Shown: piece after piece, positions 1 to 8,574 of the stretch
Position numbering within the stretch: the stretch's first letter is position 1
Layout: each line of letters starts with the position of its first letter
Source of the DNA: Aeromicrobium sp. A1-2
GTDB taxonomy: Bacteria > Actinomycetota > Actinomycetes > Propionibacteriales > Nocardioidaceae
Direction: 5' to 3'
Assembly (NCBI RefSeq): GCF_003443875.1
Contig: NZ_CP027482.1
Span: 3,224,001 to 3,288,000 of the forward strand
DNA: 64,000 bases
Made by a program: the position numbers and the translations under genes
The notes under the pieces: model-generated
Databases searched by the model: none
What the model saw: the letters and a program-made list of their open reading frames with translations, nothing else
What the model was told of the DNA's origin: nothing

Positions 1-496
1 GCCGGCCGCGGAAGTGCTCCGGGCCCGGGTAGTCCACGGTGTGGAGCTGCTCGCCGAGGAATGTCTCGGCGCCGGGGTAGTGCGGGATGAACGGATGCGA
101 CCACGTGCCGGTCGCGTTGACCAGCGTCCGGCTGAGCCACGATCCGGCATTGGCATCGGCGTCCGTTCGCAGGAGGCCGGACTCGTCGCGCACGGAGCGC
201 ACCCGGACCGGCCGGACGATCGGCAGCTCGTGTCGCTTCTCGTATTGGCCGAAGTACGCCGGCACGAAGGAGTTGGCCTGATCGCCCTCGCGCGCCGCCG
301 GGATCGGTTCGTCGGGGAGGTTCGCCACCCCGTGCACGTCCTGCATCGTCAGGGCGTCCCAGCGGTGCTGCCAGGCCCCGCCGGGTGCAGAGTTGGCGTC
401 GAGCACGACGTGTTCGACACCGCGCCGAGCCAGGTGGTGGGACGCCGACAGCCCGGCCTGGCCGGCACCGATCACGATCGCGTCGAGGATCTCCAC
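1..496 (-). CDS. Flavin-dependent monooxygenase, ArsO-like (partial, 3' end beyond window)
   Basis: Reading leftward from a GTG at 496, an open frame of about 165 codons runs off the window edge, so the C-terminus is missing. It begins with a dinucleotide-binding fold: GAGQAG at residues 10-15, then an acidic residue closing the second strand (VVLDA) and a GGAWQHRWD stretch typical of FAD-dependent group B monooxygenases. It lies 28 bp downstream of another flavoprotein gene and is probably cotranscribed with it from the ArsR-controlled promoter. Flavin monooxygenases in this position of arsenic loci are usually called ArsO; that name rests on context. The GTG start is inferred because the frame has no good ATG before the fold. 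Confidence 0.8.
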   Translation of the reverse strand, partial: MEILDAIVIGAGQAGLSASHHLARRGVEHVVLDANSAPGGAWQHRWDALTMQDVHGVANLPDEPIPAAREGDQANSFVPAYFGQYEKRHELPIVRPVRVRSVRDESGLLRTDADANAGSWLSRTLVNATGTWSHPFIPHYPGAETFLGEQLHTVDYPGPEHFRGR

Positions 497-524
497 ATCT
501 CGTGCAACGCCGGCGCGCGCCGGC

Positions 525-1871
525 CTATTTCGCCGATCCGGGCGCGGATCCAAGGGTCACGAGCTCGGGTTCGGGCGCTCCGCAGCACCCGCCGCCGGTC
601 TCGGTCGCGTCGAACGTGCCGGCGCCACCGCACACGCCGGTGTCGGGCAGCGTCAGCTCGACCCGCGCCGCCGACTCCCGGTCGCCGCTGATCTCGGCGA
701 CGACCGACCGGGACTGCTCATAGCCGGTCAGGCTGAGGAATGACGTCGCCCGGCCATAGGACTTCATGCCGACCAGGTAGAAGCCGGTCTCCGGGTGCGC
801 GAGCACCGCGGCTCCGTGCGGCTCGACCGTCCCGCACGAGTGCACGTTGGGATCGATCATGGGCGCGAGCTCGCGGGGCGCCTGCAGGACCGGGTCGAGG
901 TCGAGGCGAATCTCCGACAGCATCGAGAGATCAGGACGGAAGCCGGTCAGTGCGATGACCTCATCGACGCCTTCGACGACCTGCCCGTCGGACGATCCGA
1001 GGGTCAGCGTGCCGTCGGCCGCGTGGGTGATCGAGGAGGTGCGGAACGTGTTGACGGTCGTCACCACGGGGGATGTCGCGGCCTGCTGGGCGCGCCTGCC
1101 GAGGGCCCCCCGCTCGATGAGCTCGTCATTGCCGCTACCGGCGAAGGCCTCGCCGACATCGGCTCGGCGGACAAGCCACGAGACCCGGGTGTCGGGTGCC
1201 TGGCGGGCCAGCTCGACCAGGGCGACGAGGGCACCCTTAGCGGACGCTCCGGTGCCGGCCACCGCGATGTGCCGCCCGGCGTACCGGGCGCGGGTCGCCT
1301 CGTCGTCCAGGTCGGGGATCCGGTACGAGATGCGGTCGGCCGCTGCCCGCTCGCCGGGTGCGGGGACGCCATCGGCGCCGAGCGGGTTGGGGCCCGACCA
1401 GGTGCCGGACGCATCGATCACGGCCCGCGCCTCGATGACCTCCTCGCCGGCAGCCGACTCGACGTGCACCGCGAACGACGCCTCGTCGCGACCGGAGTCG
1501 ACCAACCGGTCACGCTGGCTCTTGGCGACACCCACGACACGAGTGCCGAGGCGCACACCGTCGCCGAGTGCGTTGGCGAGCGGCTCGAGGTAGTCCCGAG
1601 CCCATTCGCCGCCCGTGGGATAGCCGGCCGGATCGGGGCTGGTCCAGCCCGCGGCGTCGAGCAGCTCGGCGGCGTGCGGCTCGATGAGCTCGGACCAGGG
1701 CGAGAAGAGCCGCACGTGGGACCACTCGCGGACCGCGGCACCGGCCGTCTCGCCTGCCTCGAGCACGACGTACGCGAGGCCGCGGGTCCGGAGCTGGGCT
1801 GCCGCGGCCAGTCCGGCGGGGCCGGCCCCGATCACGGCGACGGGAAGGTCGGTGTCATGCGTGCTGCTCAT
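525..1871 (-). CDS. FAD/NAD(P)-dependent flavoprotein of an arsenic-type operon
   Basis: A 448-residue flavoprotein. GAGPAG at residues 15-20 binds FAD, and a second Rossmann motif (GTGASAKG near residue 205) fits NAD(P)H binding. The C-terminal tail is cysteine-rich: VCGG, then GGGCCG about 15 residues later, with neighbouring cysteines suited to binding As(III) or another thiophilic species (inference). Flavoproteins of this type are common beside arsR in actinobacteria. The ATG at 1871 is chosen because GGAG sits just upstream; a GTG at 1880 is an alternative adding three residues. It is divergent from arsR and leads the operon with the gene at 1-496. Exact substrate unknown. Confidence 0.85.
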   Translation of the reverse strand: MSSTHDTDLPVAVIGAGPAGLAAAAQLRTRGLAYVVLEAGETAGAAVREWSHVRLFSPWSELIEPHAAELLDAAGWTSPDPAGYPTGGEWARDYLEPLANALGDGVRLGTRVVGVAKSQRDRLVDSGRDEASFAVHVESAAGEEVIEARAVIDASGTWSGPNPLGADGVPAPGERAAADRISYRIPDLDDEATRARYAGRHIAVAGTGASAKGALVALVELARQAPDTRVSWLVRRADVGEAFAGSGNDELIERGALGRRAQQAATSPVVTTVNTFRTSSITHAADGTLTLGSSDGQVVEGVDEVIALTGFRPDLSMLSEIRLDLDPVLQAPRELAPMIDPNVHSCGTVEPHGAAVLAHPETGFYLVGMKSYGRATSFLSLTGYEQSRSVVAEISGDRESAARVELTLPDTGVCGGAGTFDATETGGGCCGAPEPELVTLGSAPGSAK

Positions 1872-1892
1872 GGTCTCCACTCTCGATGATCC

Positions 1893-1908
1893 ATTGAAGT
1901 CTGTCGAT
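1893..1908. promoter_or_regulatory. Putative ArsR operator 1 (flavoprotein side)
   Basis: Imperfect inverted repeat ATTGA-N6-TCGAT, 22 bp upstream of the flavoprotein start. A second site of the same design lies at 1927-1942. Two matched sites facing the two divergent genes suggest one ArsR dimer per promoter. Confidence 0.6.
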
Positions 1909-1926
1909 GTAGGACTCTACCGCTTC

Positions 1927-1942
1927 ATCGACGAATGTCAAT
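1927..1942. promoter_or_regulatory. Putative ArsR operator 2 (arsR side)
   Basis: Imperfect inverted repeat ATCGA-N6-TCAAT, 22 bp upstream of the arsR ATG, mirroring the site at 1893-1908. It contains the TGTCAAT half-site style common in actinobacterial ArsR operators. Autoregulation of arsR is inferred from its position. Confidence 0.6.
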
Positions 1943-1963
1943 CAATGGTGCACAATGGAGTCC

Positions 1964-2314
1964 ATGAAGACTGCGCAGCCCGTGCTGGACACCTCCGACC
2001 CGGCGGGCTGCTGCGCGCCGATCGGCGATGGAGCGATGACGGCCGAGGACGCGACGGTGCTCGCGGCGAAGTTCAAGGCGATCGGCGACCCCAACCGGCT
2101 GCGGCTGCTGTCGCTCGTCGCGGCGCAGTCCTCCGGCGAAGCCTGCGTGTGCGACCTCAACGAGACGGTCGACCTCTCGCAGCCCACCGTCTCGCACCAT
2201 CTGCGGATCCTGGTCGAGGCCGGGCTGCTGACCCGCACCAAGCGCGGCACGTGGTCGTACTACGCGCTGGTCCCCGGTGCGCTGGACGCGCTGGCCGACA
2301 CCCTCAGGTCCTGA
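1964..2314 (+). CDS. arsR: ArsR-family metalloregulator
   Basis: A 116-residue winged-helix repressor that would release DNA on binding arsenite or antimonite. It contains the ACVCDLN metal box (Cys61 and Cys63 counted from this start), the recognition-helix sequence SQPTVSHHL and the wing region KRGTWSYY. It also has Cys16-Cys17 near the N-terminus, the arrangement described for Corynebacterium glutamicum ArsR1, where Cys15, Cys16 and Cys55 bind As(III). The ATG at 1964 follows GGAG by 3 nt; an in-frame ATG at 1955 would add three residues. It is divergent from the flavoprotein operon, with an operator-like repeat in front of each gene. Confidence 0.92.
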   Translation: MKTAQPVLDTSDPAGCCAPIGDGAMTAEDATVLAAKFKAIGDPNRLRLLSLVAAQSSGEACVCDLNETVDLSQPTVSHHLRILVEAGLLTRTKRGTWSYYALVPGALDALADTLRS

Positions 2315-2765
2315 TCGAACCCGTCGCTGCCAGCAGCGACGTGGCACGAACTGCTTCGCTACGCCAGACCCGATGCGTCGCCTGGTGAGCGCTGCGCTCC
2401 GGCACCGTGTGGCGCGCCAGCAGGTGCTGCATACCGCCCAGATTGCCCTACCTGTTCGGGGGGGGTAGACGCGCGGACAGAAGTCCTGGGCACTTCCTCC
2501 GAGTGCGCACAGAGCGACCTCGTTCCGGCACTTTGGTCCGTGCGTCCACGACCTCGGTGCTGCGTTACGCCGCGAGCGGCGGCGACAGATCATCCGAGGG
2601 CGATCACCTCCGACGCAACCTCGACTTGGCCGTGAAAGCGTTCGGCTTCCGGTACGCCGCGGCTGTCACCTGATGGTGCAGCAGACCCAATTGGACTGAT
2701 CTATGGACCACGCGACGGTCCGGTCGCCGAGCTCACAGGGCGGGCCCAAGCTGTGCGGGCAGGAT
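2315..2765. other. Non-coding gap after arsR
   Basis: About 450 bp between the arsR stop and the transporter remnant. Reading frames here are short and have arginine-rich composition typical of non-coding high-GC DNA. The only structure seen is a 7-bp-stem hairpin at 2323-2340. No RNA gene was recognised. Confidence 0.5.
2323..2340 (+). terminator. Hairpin after arsR, possible terminator
   Basis: GTCGCTG-CCAG-CAGCGAC forms a perfect 7-bp stem with a 4-nt loop 9 bp after the arsR stop. No T-run follows, so it may be a weak terminator or only a 3' stabilising stem. Confidence 0.4.
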
Positions 2766-3480
2766 TCATGTGACGAGGAGGGGCAGGGTCACGACGGCGA
2801 GGAGGGTCTGAACCCCGGTGATGGAGGCCATGAGTCGCGTGTCGCCGCCCATGCGCGATGCCAGCACGTAGGACGACGGCGCGGTAGGCACGGCGCAGAT
2901 GACCACGATGCTGGTCAGCAGGGCACCCTCGGCTCCCAGCGCGTGGGCAATCGCACCGGCCGCGAGCGGGACCGCCACGAGTTTCAGCCCCGACGTCAGC
3001 GTGATATCAAGCAGATCGCAGCGCCGAAAGCGCACGGTCATCGCGGCTCCGACTGCCAAGGTTCCACTGACCAGTGCCGGTTCTGCCAGCAGGCCGAGAG
3101 AGGAAGCCAGGAAGCCGGGCAGCCGCAGGCCGAGCAGGCTCAACGTCAGACCGATAGCGCAGGCCTGGATCAACGGGTTGCCGATCAGTTCGCGCGCGAG
3201 GCGTCTCGGGCGGAGTGTGGCCTCGTTGGCACCGTGGATGCTCAGGACGACGACGCTGATGACATTGACAAGCGGCACCATCAACGCCGAGGCCAGCGCG
3301 AACAGCGCGACGCCCTCGTCTCCGTGGAAAGCAGCCATGAACACCAGGCCGATGTAGGTGTTGATCCGGATACTGCCTTGCACCAGTGACGTCGCCCGCG
3401 GACCATCGGCCTGGAGCTCTTCAGCGTCGAGGCCGAGGGCCAGCGCCTCGGGGTCTGTGGTGCACCTGGCTGCACGACCG
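2766..3480 (-). pseudogene. AEC-family (auxin efflux carrier-type) transporter, 5'-truncated remnant
   Basis: The frame encodes the C-terminal two thirds of an AEC-type permease: the segment SLVQGSIRINTYIGL, then hydrophobic helices, ending in QTLLAVVTLPLLV. AEC proteins are normally about 300 residues and begin with hydrophobic helices. Here the frame continues upstream to 3572 with about 30-40 residues of polar sequence bearing no resemblance to the family, so the first helices appear to be missing. No start codon or ribosome site is convincing. Most likely a decayed gene; a short functional permease is unlikely. Neighbours do not suggest a substrate. Confidence 0.55.
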
Positions 3481-3743
3481 CCTTCATCGACACCAGCCGT
3501 AACGGCAGGCGCGCCTACTGCACCGCCAGATGTGGCAACGCGGTCGCCGTCCGTCGGCACCGCGACAAACACGCATGACCCCGGCCGCGCATCCTGTGCA
3601 TAGGACCACCAGTCGGCGCGGGAGGGACTGCCCAGAGTTCAGTTGCCACCGTGACCTGCCCCACTTCGCCGCGAACCGGGGGCCGGGTTGCGGTTGGGTG
3701 CGTCGCAATCTCGGTGAGGAGCATTTGCGCCGGGCGCATCCTT

Positions 3744-3980
3744 CTACTGGTTCGCGCCCTTGTCGGTCCATTCCAGGCCGCCATCAGCGAACATGTGGAC
3801 ATAGCCGCAATTTGCGCAGATCGCACCTTCCGCGGACTTGTTCGCCCAGTCAATGTCAAAGAAGGTCATTCCAGTCGTTTGCATCTTGATTTGACGCGAA
3901 TAGAACTGGTTCGACTGGCAAACCACACACGCCAACGACTTGCCGCGTATGAGTAGCGTGCCCATCTTTAGTTTCGCCAT
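3744..3980 (-). CDS. Small zinc-ribbon protein
   Basis: A 78-residue protein with two cysteine knuckles, CVVC near residue 18 and CANC near residue 55, and the TGMTFFDIDW segment between them. This is the layout of small Zn-ribbon proteins annotated as nucleic-acid-binding (DUF2082-type, PF09855). The start is decided by a strong ribosome site, GGAGG four nt before the ATG at 3980. Its codon use looks less GC-biased than that of its neighbours (judged by eye). It stands alone between a transporter remnant and a LuxR regulator. Role unknown. Confidence 0.7.
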   Translation of the reverse strand: MAKLKMGTLLIRGKSLACVVCQSNQFYSRQIKMQTTGMTFFDIDWANKSAEGAICANCGYVHMFADGGLEWTDKGANQ

Positions 3981-4312
3981 AGTGCCTCCGGGGGAGCAGT
4001 TGTCTCAACCCCGTCAGCGTGCCAGATCTGGAGAGGTCAGGGGTTGCTGCCGCGCACAGGGAATCCAAGTGCGACGGCTCCTCATCGCCAGGTGGGATCG
4101 CTCGCCGTACGCAAGGTCCGTGTCAATCACCTCGACCTGAGTCGATCCGCCGCCTTTGGGCGCCCTCATTTCGACCAGCTTGGCACCTGGCCAGACAAGA
4201 CATGGCCGGACTGTTCTGCGCCAGAGGGCGGAGTCGACGAACGTAATCAGCGGCCGGGTTGTAGGCGTGGATCTCGTGGATCAGGTGGGTGTGCAGTTGC
4301 CTGCGGGCAGAC
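3981..4312. other. Gap upstream of zinc-ribbon gene
   Basis: About 330 bp holding the ribosome site and presumably the promoter of the zinc-ribbon gene next to 3980. The remaining frames have no recognisable protein sequence. No hairpin, repeat or RNA gene was identified. Confidence 0.4.
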
Positions 4313-5392
4313 TCACCCCTGAGTCGAACTGACGCCGACGGCGCGGCCCAAGAGTTCGCGGCGGCTGTGTACGCCGGCCTTGGCGAAGATTGACTTGAGG
4401 TGGTCCTGCACCGTGTTCGGCGTGATGACCAGTCGCGCCGCGGCGTCTGCCGTGTCGACCCCCTCGGCGAGTACGTCCAGCAGCGCGCGTTCCCGGGGCG
4501 ACAGACCGTGCGCCCGAGCGAACATCTCGATCCGATCCGCTGGCGATGCGAGTTCGATTGTGACGGCGATCTGGCCCGACGGGATGAGACGAGAGGCACG
4601 CAGCCGCAGCCAAACCGCACCGCCTACGTGAACCCGGCCGATCGCGGGGGAGTCGTCGACATCCGCCTCGCGCGCGAGGAGTTGCGCTGCGACGTTGAAG
4701 ACAGCAGCCGGCACGGTCGAGCCCCGGGAGTCCGGCGGCAGCAGCCGCGTCAACCACGCCTCTGTGCCAGGGGTGCTGCCCGTGATGACCAGCCCACGAT
4801 CCGGCGACGCATCGAGCAGTACGACCGCCGGACCCTCCTCAGCAGTGTCGCCGTGCCCCATCCCGTCGTCTGCGGAGGCAGCAAACGTCGACGCCTGGCA
4901 CTCGCGCACAGCCGCGGTGAGCACCGCGTTCAGTTCCCGCAACAGGTTCAGGTCGCAGTCGGCGTACGGGCTGCCCATCGACCACAGATCGACGAAGCCC
5001 CAGCAACCGTAACCGTCGCGCAGCACCATCGAAGCGACGTCCACGACCCCCCGCGCGAGTACGTACTCGTGCCATGGACCTCGTGCAGCGACCGGCGTCG
5101 CGGCGAGCGAGACGACGTCGTCGAGAGTCGTCCACCGGTGCGTCGGTGTCGTGTACTTGAGCGCGATCACCTGCGGAAGCTCGCGCAGGTCGGGGATGCT
5201 CGCGAGCGGATCCACACCCACGGAGGTCTCGGGGTCGGTGAGCACGAACGCGTAGGCGTCGACCGGCATCTCGCGGCCGAGCAGGTCAATGACGTCTGCA
5301 CGCAGGTCACGACAATTGACGGTGCCCGCGCGGAGGTGCCCGACAGTTGCGAGCAGCCGGGCGGATGGGCCTCCGGAGGGTCTCATCGCCAC
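4313..5392 (-). CDS. LuxR-family transcriptional regulator
   Basis: A 359-residue regulator. The C-terminal 60 residues form a LuxR/GerE helix-turn-helix (LSPRERALLDVLAEG, then TPNTVQDHLKSIFAK). The N-terminal 280 residues lack phosphoacceptor or Walker motifs and look like a GAF/PAS-type sensory region, so it is neither a two-component response regulator nor a LAL-type protein. The GTG at 5392 follows TATGCT by 6 nt, a leaderless arrangement; an ATG six bases downstream is an alternative. It is divergent from a small monooxygenase-like gene, with a perfect 18-bp palindrome between the two. Confidence 0.88.
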   Translation of the reverse strand: MAMRPSGGPSARLLATVGHLRAGTVNCRDLRADVIDLLGREMPVDAYAFVLTDPETSVGVDPLASIPDLRELPQVIALKYTTPTHRWTTLDDVVSLAATPVAARGPWHEYVLARGVVDVASMVLRDGYGCWGFVDLWSMGSPYADCDLNLLRELNAVLTAAVRECQASTFAASADDGMGHGDTAEEGPAVVLLDASPDRGLVITGSTPGTEAWLTRLLPPDSRGSTVPAAVFNVAAQLLAREADVDDSPAIGRVHVGGAVWLRLRASRLIPSGQIAVTIELASPADRIEMFARAHGLSPRERALLDVLAEGVDTADAAARLVITPNTVQDHLKSIFAKAGVHSRRELLGRAVGVSSTQG

Positions 5393-5439
5393 ACAGTGAG
5401 CATAGAAGCGGGGCGTTCCGTCTGCTCATCACCGCGAAG

Positions 5440-5457
5440 ATCCCAGACGTCTGGGAT
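5440..5457. promoter_or_regulatory. Perfect 18-bp palindrome between divergent genes
   Basis: ATCCCAGAC directly followed by GTCTGGGAT. LuxR-family HTH proteins often bind 18-20 bp palindromes, so this is the best candidate operator for the regulator at 4313-5392. It lies 36 bp before the start of the small gene at 5493. Confidence 0.6.
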
Positions 5458-5492
5458 GGTTCCGGGCGGCACCGTCCGCGAGGCTGGTCGGC

Positions 5493-5774
5493 ATGACCAC
5501 TCTTCGTATCGAGCACCCCGTCACCGACTTCACGACCTGGCACGCCGCCTTCGACCGGTTCTCCGAGATGCGTGCGCAGTCGGGCGTTCTCGAGCACCAC
5601 ATCCGGCGTCCCGTTGACGACGACCGCTTCGTGACCCTAGACCTCGAGTTCGCATCCATGGCGGCTGCCGTGGCATTTCTGGGTCTTCTCATGGAGCGGG
5701 TATGGGCCGTCCCTGCGAACAGCCCTGGACTCGCCGGCTCACCGATAACTCGATTCCTCGAACCTGCGTCCTGA
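5493..5774 (+). CDS. Small antibiotic-biosynthesis-monooxygenase-like protein
   Basis: A 93-residue protein beginning TTLRIEHPVTDFTTWHAAFDRF, the pattern of small ferredoxin-like (dimeric alpha-beta barrel) proteins of the ABM/cyclase-like superfamily. No cofactor motif is visible, as usual for this fold. It is divergent from the LuxR regulator with a palindrome between them, so it is probably the regulator's target. Reaction not predictable; an alternative is a stress-related binding protein of the same fold. Confidence 0.75.
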   Translation: MTTLRIEHPVTDFTTWHAAFDRFSEMRAQSGVLEHHIRRPVDDDRFVTLDLEFASMAAAVAFLGLLMERVWAVPANSPGLAGSPITRFLEPAS

Positions 5775-5951
5775 GCTCTGGCAGCAACGACCGGTCGCCG
5801 CAAGGGGATCGTCATTCGGGACCGTCGAAGGTGCGTCATATCACCGCAACACGGCGCCTGCTCAGGCGCAGTTCACCGTAGCCATCTGCGCGCCCAACGG
5901 GTTTGATCCTGCTTTCCGGAGTCATGCATGGACCGTCGAGTCCGCGGGCTC

Positions 5952-7154
5952 TCAAGTCGCACAGGTGAGTGCCAGGTCGGCACGATCGACGGAGGCGCCC
6001 TGCATGATGGCGCGCTTGCTGAACACGAAGTCGCGCGGGCGATTGACGCAGTCAGCGGCGATCAGTTCGCCCTGGCGGAAATAGAAGCAGGTGAAGTCGC
6101 GTCCTCGAGCGGGGTCTCCGCTGAGCACAACTTCGTCGTAGCCGGTGTTCAGGCCCGCGATCTGGAGCTTCAGGTCGTACTGGTCCGACCAGAACCAGGG
6201 CAGCATCGAGATCTCCTTGGATCCGTCGCAGAGCGTCGAAGCGGCGACCTTTGCCTGCTCGCCTGCGCTCGGGACTGATTCCAGCCGGATACGGCGCTCG
6301 TAGCGGGCCATGTGATGGCTGGCGCAGTCGCCGGCTGCCACGACGTCGGCGTCGCTGGTCAGTGCCCGGCTGTCGATCACAATCCCGTTGTCCACGGCAA
6401 GTCCTGCCGCGGTGGCAAGCTCGGTGTTGGGCTCCACCCCGATCCCGATGATCACCAGGTCCGCCGGGAGTGCCTCGCCGTCGGCGAGGAGCACCTCCCG
6501 GACCTGCCCGTCACCGGTGAGGGCGACGACACACGCACCCGTCCGAACCTCTACGCCCTCCTCCCGATGGATCCGGGTGAAGAACGCCGACACCTCGGGG
6601 GCGGAGACCCGCTCGAGGACACGATCAGTGGCTTCGAGCACGATGACCTCCAGCCCCAGCGTGCGCAGCGACGCCGCAGTCTCCAGCCCGATGTAGCCGC
6701 CCCCGACGATCACGGCGCGTCGGGCAGCGACAGCCGCGGCACGTATGCCCTCGACGTCCACGGCTGTGCGCAGATAGTGGACGCCTGCGAGGTCGGCGCC
6801 AGGCACGGCCAGTCGGCGGGGGCGGGCGCCCATGCAGAGAGCGAGCTTGTCGTAGGAAAGCGCCTCACCAGTGTTCAGCGAGATGTGACCGGATGAGCGG
6901 TTGATCGAGACCGCCGTCGCATCCACGATCTGGATGTCCTGCTTGGCGTAGAACTCTTTGCTACGGATCGCGAACTCGTCAAGTGAGCACGTGCCCGAGA
7001 GGTAGGCCTTGGAAAGGGGGGGGCGCTGGTAGGGCAACGCCGACTCGTTGCCGATGAGCACGATCTCGCCGTCCCATCCCTCCTGGCGAAGCCCGCCCGC
7101 GAGCTGCGCGCCGGCGTGGCTTGCCCCGATGACGACCGCTCGCCGTGCGGTCAT
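5952..7154 (-). CDS. Ferredoxin reductase (FAD/NADH) of the CYP153 system
   Basis: A 400-residue class I ferredoxin reductase passing electrons from NAD(P)H to the 2Fe-2S ferredoxin encoded two genes upstream. GASHAG at residues 10-15 binds FAD, PYQRPPLSKAYL is the typical following block, GGGYIGLE near residue 150 binds NAD(P)H, and GDCASH near residue 280 closes the FAD site. A reductase C-terminal domain follows. The ATG at 7154 overlaps the P450 stop by 4 bp (ATGA), indicating translational coupling. The open frame extends further upstream into the P450 gene, but that part is not family-like. Confidence 0.93.
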   Translation of the reverse strand: MTARRAVVIGASHAGAQLAGGLRQEGWDGEIVLIGNESALPYQRPPLSKAYLSGTCSLDEFAIRSKEFYAKQDIQIVDATAVSINRSSGHISLNTGEALSYDKLALCMGARPRRLAVPGADLAGVHYLRTAVDVEGIRAAAVAARRAVIVGGGYIGLETAASLRTLGLEVIVLEATDRVLERVSAPEVSAFFTRIHREEGVEVRTGACVVALTGDGQVREVLLADGEALPADLVIIGIGVEPNTELATAAGLAVDNGIVIDSRALTSDADVVAAGDCASHHMARYERRIRLESVPSAGEQAKVAASTLCDGSKEISMLPWFWSDQYDLKLQIAGLNTGYDEVVLSGDPARGRDFTCFYFRQGELIAADCVNRPRDFVFSKRAIMQGASVDRADLALTCAT

Positions 7155-8560
7155 CCCTCTGACTTCGGGGTGAGGCGGACCATCATCTTGCTGTAGCCCT
7201 TGACGAAATTCGACTGTATGTACTCGGGTTCGCCGACTACTTCGATGTTCTCGAAGCGGGGCAGCAGTTCCTCCCACAGGATCCGCAGCTGCAACTCGGC
7301 GAGCCGGTTCCCCATGCATCGGTGGACGCCAAAGCCGAAGGAGATGTGGTTGCGCGCGTTCTCCCGATCGATGATGAGCTCGTCGGCACGCTCGAACCGA
7401 CGCTCATCGCGGTTGCCGGAGGCGTACCACATCACCACCTTGTCGCCCTTGCGGATGAACTGCCCGTTCAAGACGGTGTCAGCCGTAGCGATCCGACGCA
7501 TATAGGCGAGTGGAGTCTGCCACCGGATGATTTCCGAGACCATTGTGGGGATGATGTCTGGGTTCGCCTTCAGCTTCTCAAACTGATCGGGGAACTGATT
7601 GAGTGCCAGCACTCCGCCACTCATCGAGTTCCGGGTGGTGTCGTTGCCTCCGACGATCAGCAGGACCAGGTTGCCGAGGAATTCCATCGGGCGGTCGATC
7701 AGGTCCCGAGTGTTCTCGTTGCTCTGCAGCATGGTGATCAGGTCGAACCCGGGCTCCTCGCCTGCCGCCGTCCTGGATGCCTTGTCGTGCCAGAGGGCCG
7801 CGAAGCTTTTCGCCATGTCGCGCATGCCTCGAAAGACCTCGTTGTTGTCGGAAGGGCCACCGTTGGTCTCCTCCATCGACGTGGCGAGGTCCGACCAAAA
7901 GACGAGCTTGTGGCGCTGCTCGTAGGGGAAGTCGAGCAGGGTGGCGAGCATCCGTGCGGTCAGTTCCACCGAAACGTGCTCGACCCAGTCGAAGGTCTCG
8001 CCTACGGGGAGGCCGTCGAGAACCTCCTGGACGCGCTGCCGGATCAGGCCTTCCATCTCGCGCAGGTTCTTTGGCGCGACGACGCCCTGAACTGCCTGGC
8101 GTTGGAGGTCGTGCCGGGGTGGATCCATCGCGATGAACATCTCGAGGTCGAGGCCCCGCGGTGGGGTGCCGATGATGATGAACGGCTCGGCGGAGAACAG
8201 GTCGTGGTTCTTGTCAACGGTGAGGATGTCCTCATATCGAGTGACCGACCAGAACGGGCCGAACGGGCTCTTCGCCTGGTAGTGCACGGGTGCCTCGTTG
8301 CGGAGGCGCTCGAAGTAGGACTCCCAGCGACCCTGTCGAAAGAGGAACGGGTTGCTGACGTCAATGTCGGTCAGAGCGACGTCCTCGACGGGCGGGATGG
8401 GGCGCTCGACGAAAAGCGGCTCGCCGTTGTCGCGCTGGATCCAGCGCCGGGTCCGGTCGTAGAGGTGCGCGCCTTGGATCTGGCGCTCCATCGGGATCGT
8501 GGTCTGCACCTTCCCGAGGACTGTGCTGACAACTGTGTTGCGGAGCTTCATGGTGTCCAT
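7151..8560 (-). CDS. Cytochrome P450, CYP153 family alkane omega-hydroxylase
   Basis: A 469-residue soluble P450 predicted to hydroxylate the terminal carbon of medium-chain alkanes or fatty acids. Visible motifs: I-helix GGNDTT at about 304-309, ExxR (EIIR) at 343-346, and the heme loop FGFGVHRCMGNRLAE with Cys415 as thiolate ligand. The heme-loop string plus MWYASGNRDE and EYIQSNFVKGYS near the end are CYP153 signatures as I remember the family. The gene lies between its ferredoxin and reductase, the usual CYP153 operon content. Start at ATG 8560; an ATG at 8551 is possible. Substrate range inferred from family. Confidence 0.92.
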   Translation of the reverse strand: MDTMKLRNTVVSTVLGKVQTTIPMERQIQGAHLYDRTRRWIQRDNGEPLFVERPIPPVEDVALTDIDVSNPFLFRQGRWESYFERLRNEAPVHYQAKSPFGPFWSVTRYEDILTVDKNHDLFSAEPFIIIGTPPRGLDLEMFIAMDPPRHDLQRQAVQGVVAPKNLREMEGLIRQRVQEVLDGLPVGETFDWVEHVSVELTARMLATLLDFPYEQRHKLVFWSDLATSMEETNGGPSDNNEVFRGMRDMAKSFAALWHDKASRTAAGEEPGFDLITMLQSNENTRDLIDRPMEFLGNLVLLIVGGNDTTRNSMSGGVLALNQFPDQFEKLKANPDIIPTMVSEIIRWQTPLAYMRRIATADTVLNGQFIRKGDKVVMWYASGNRDERRFERADELIIDRENARNHISFGFGVHRCMGNRLAELQLRILWEELLPRFENIEVVGEPEYIQSNFVKGYSKMMVRLTPKSEG

Positions 8561-8574
8561 TTCTCGACTTCCCG

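Noticed and set aside
14..691. Plus-strand frames at the left edge
   Set aside because: The minus strand encodes a recognisable flavoprotein N-terminus through this region.
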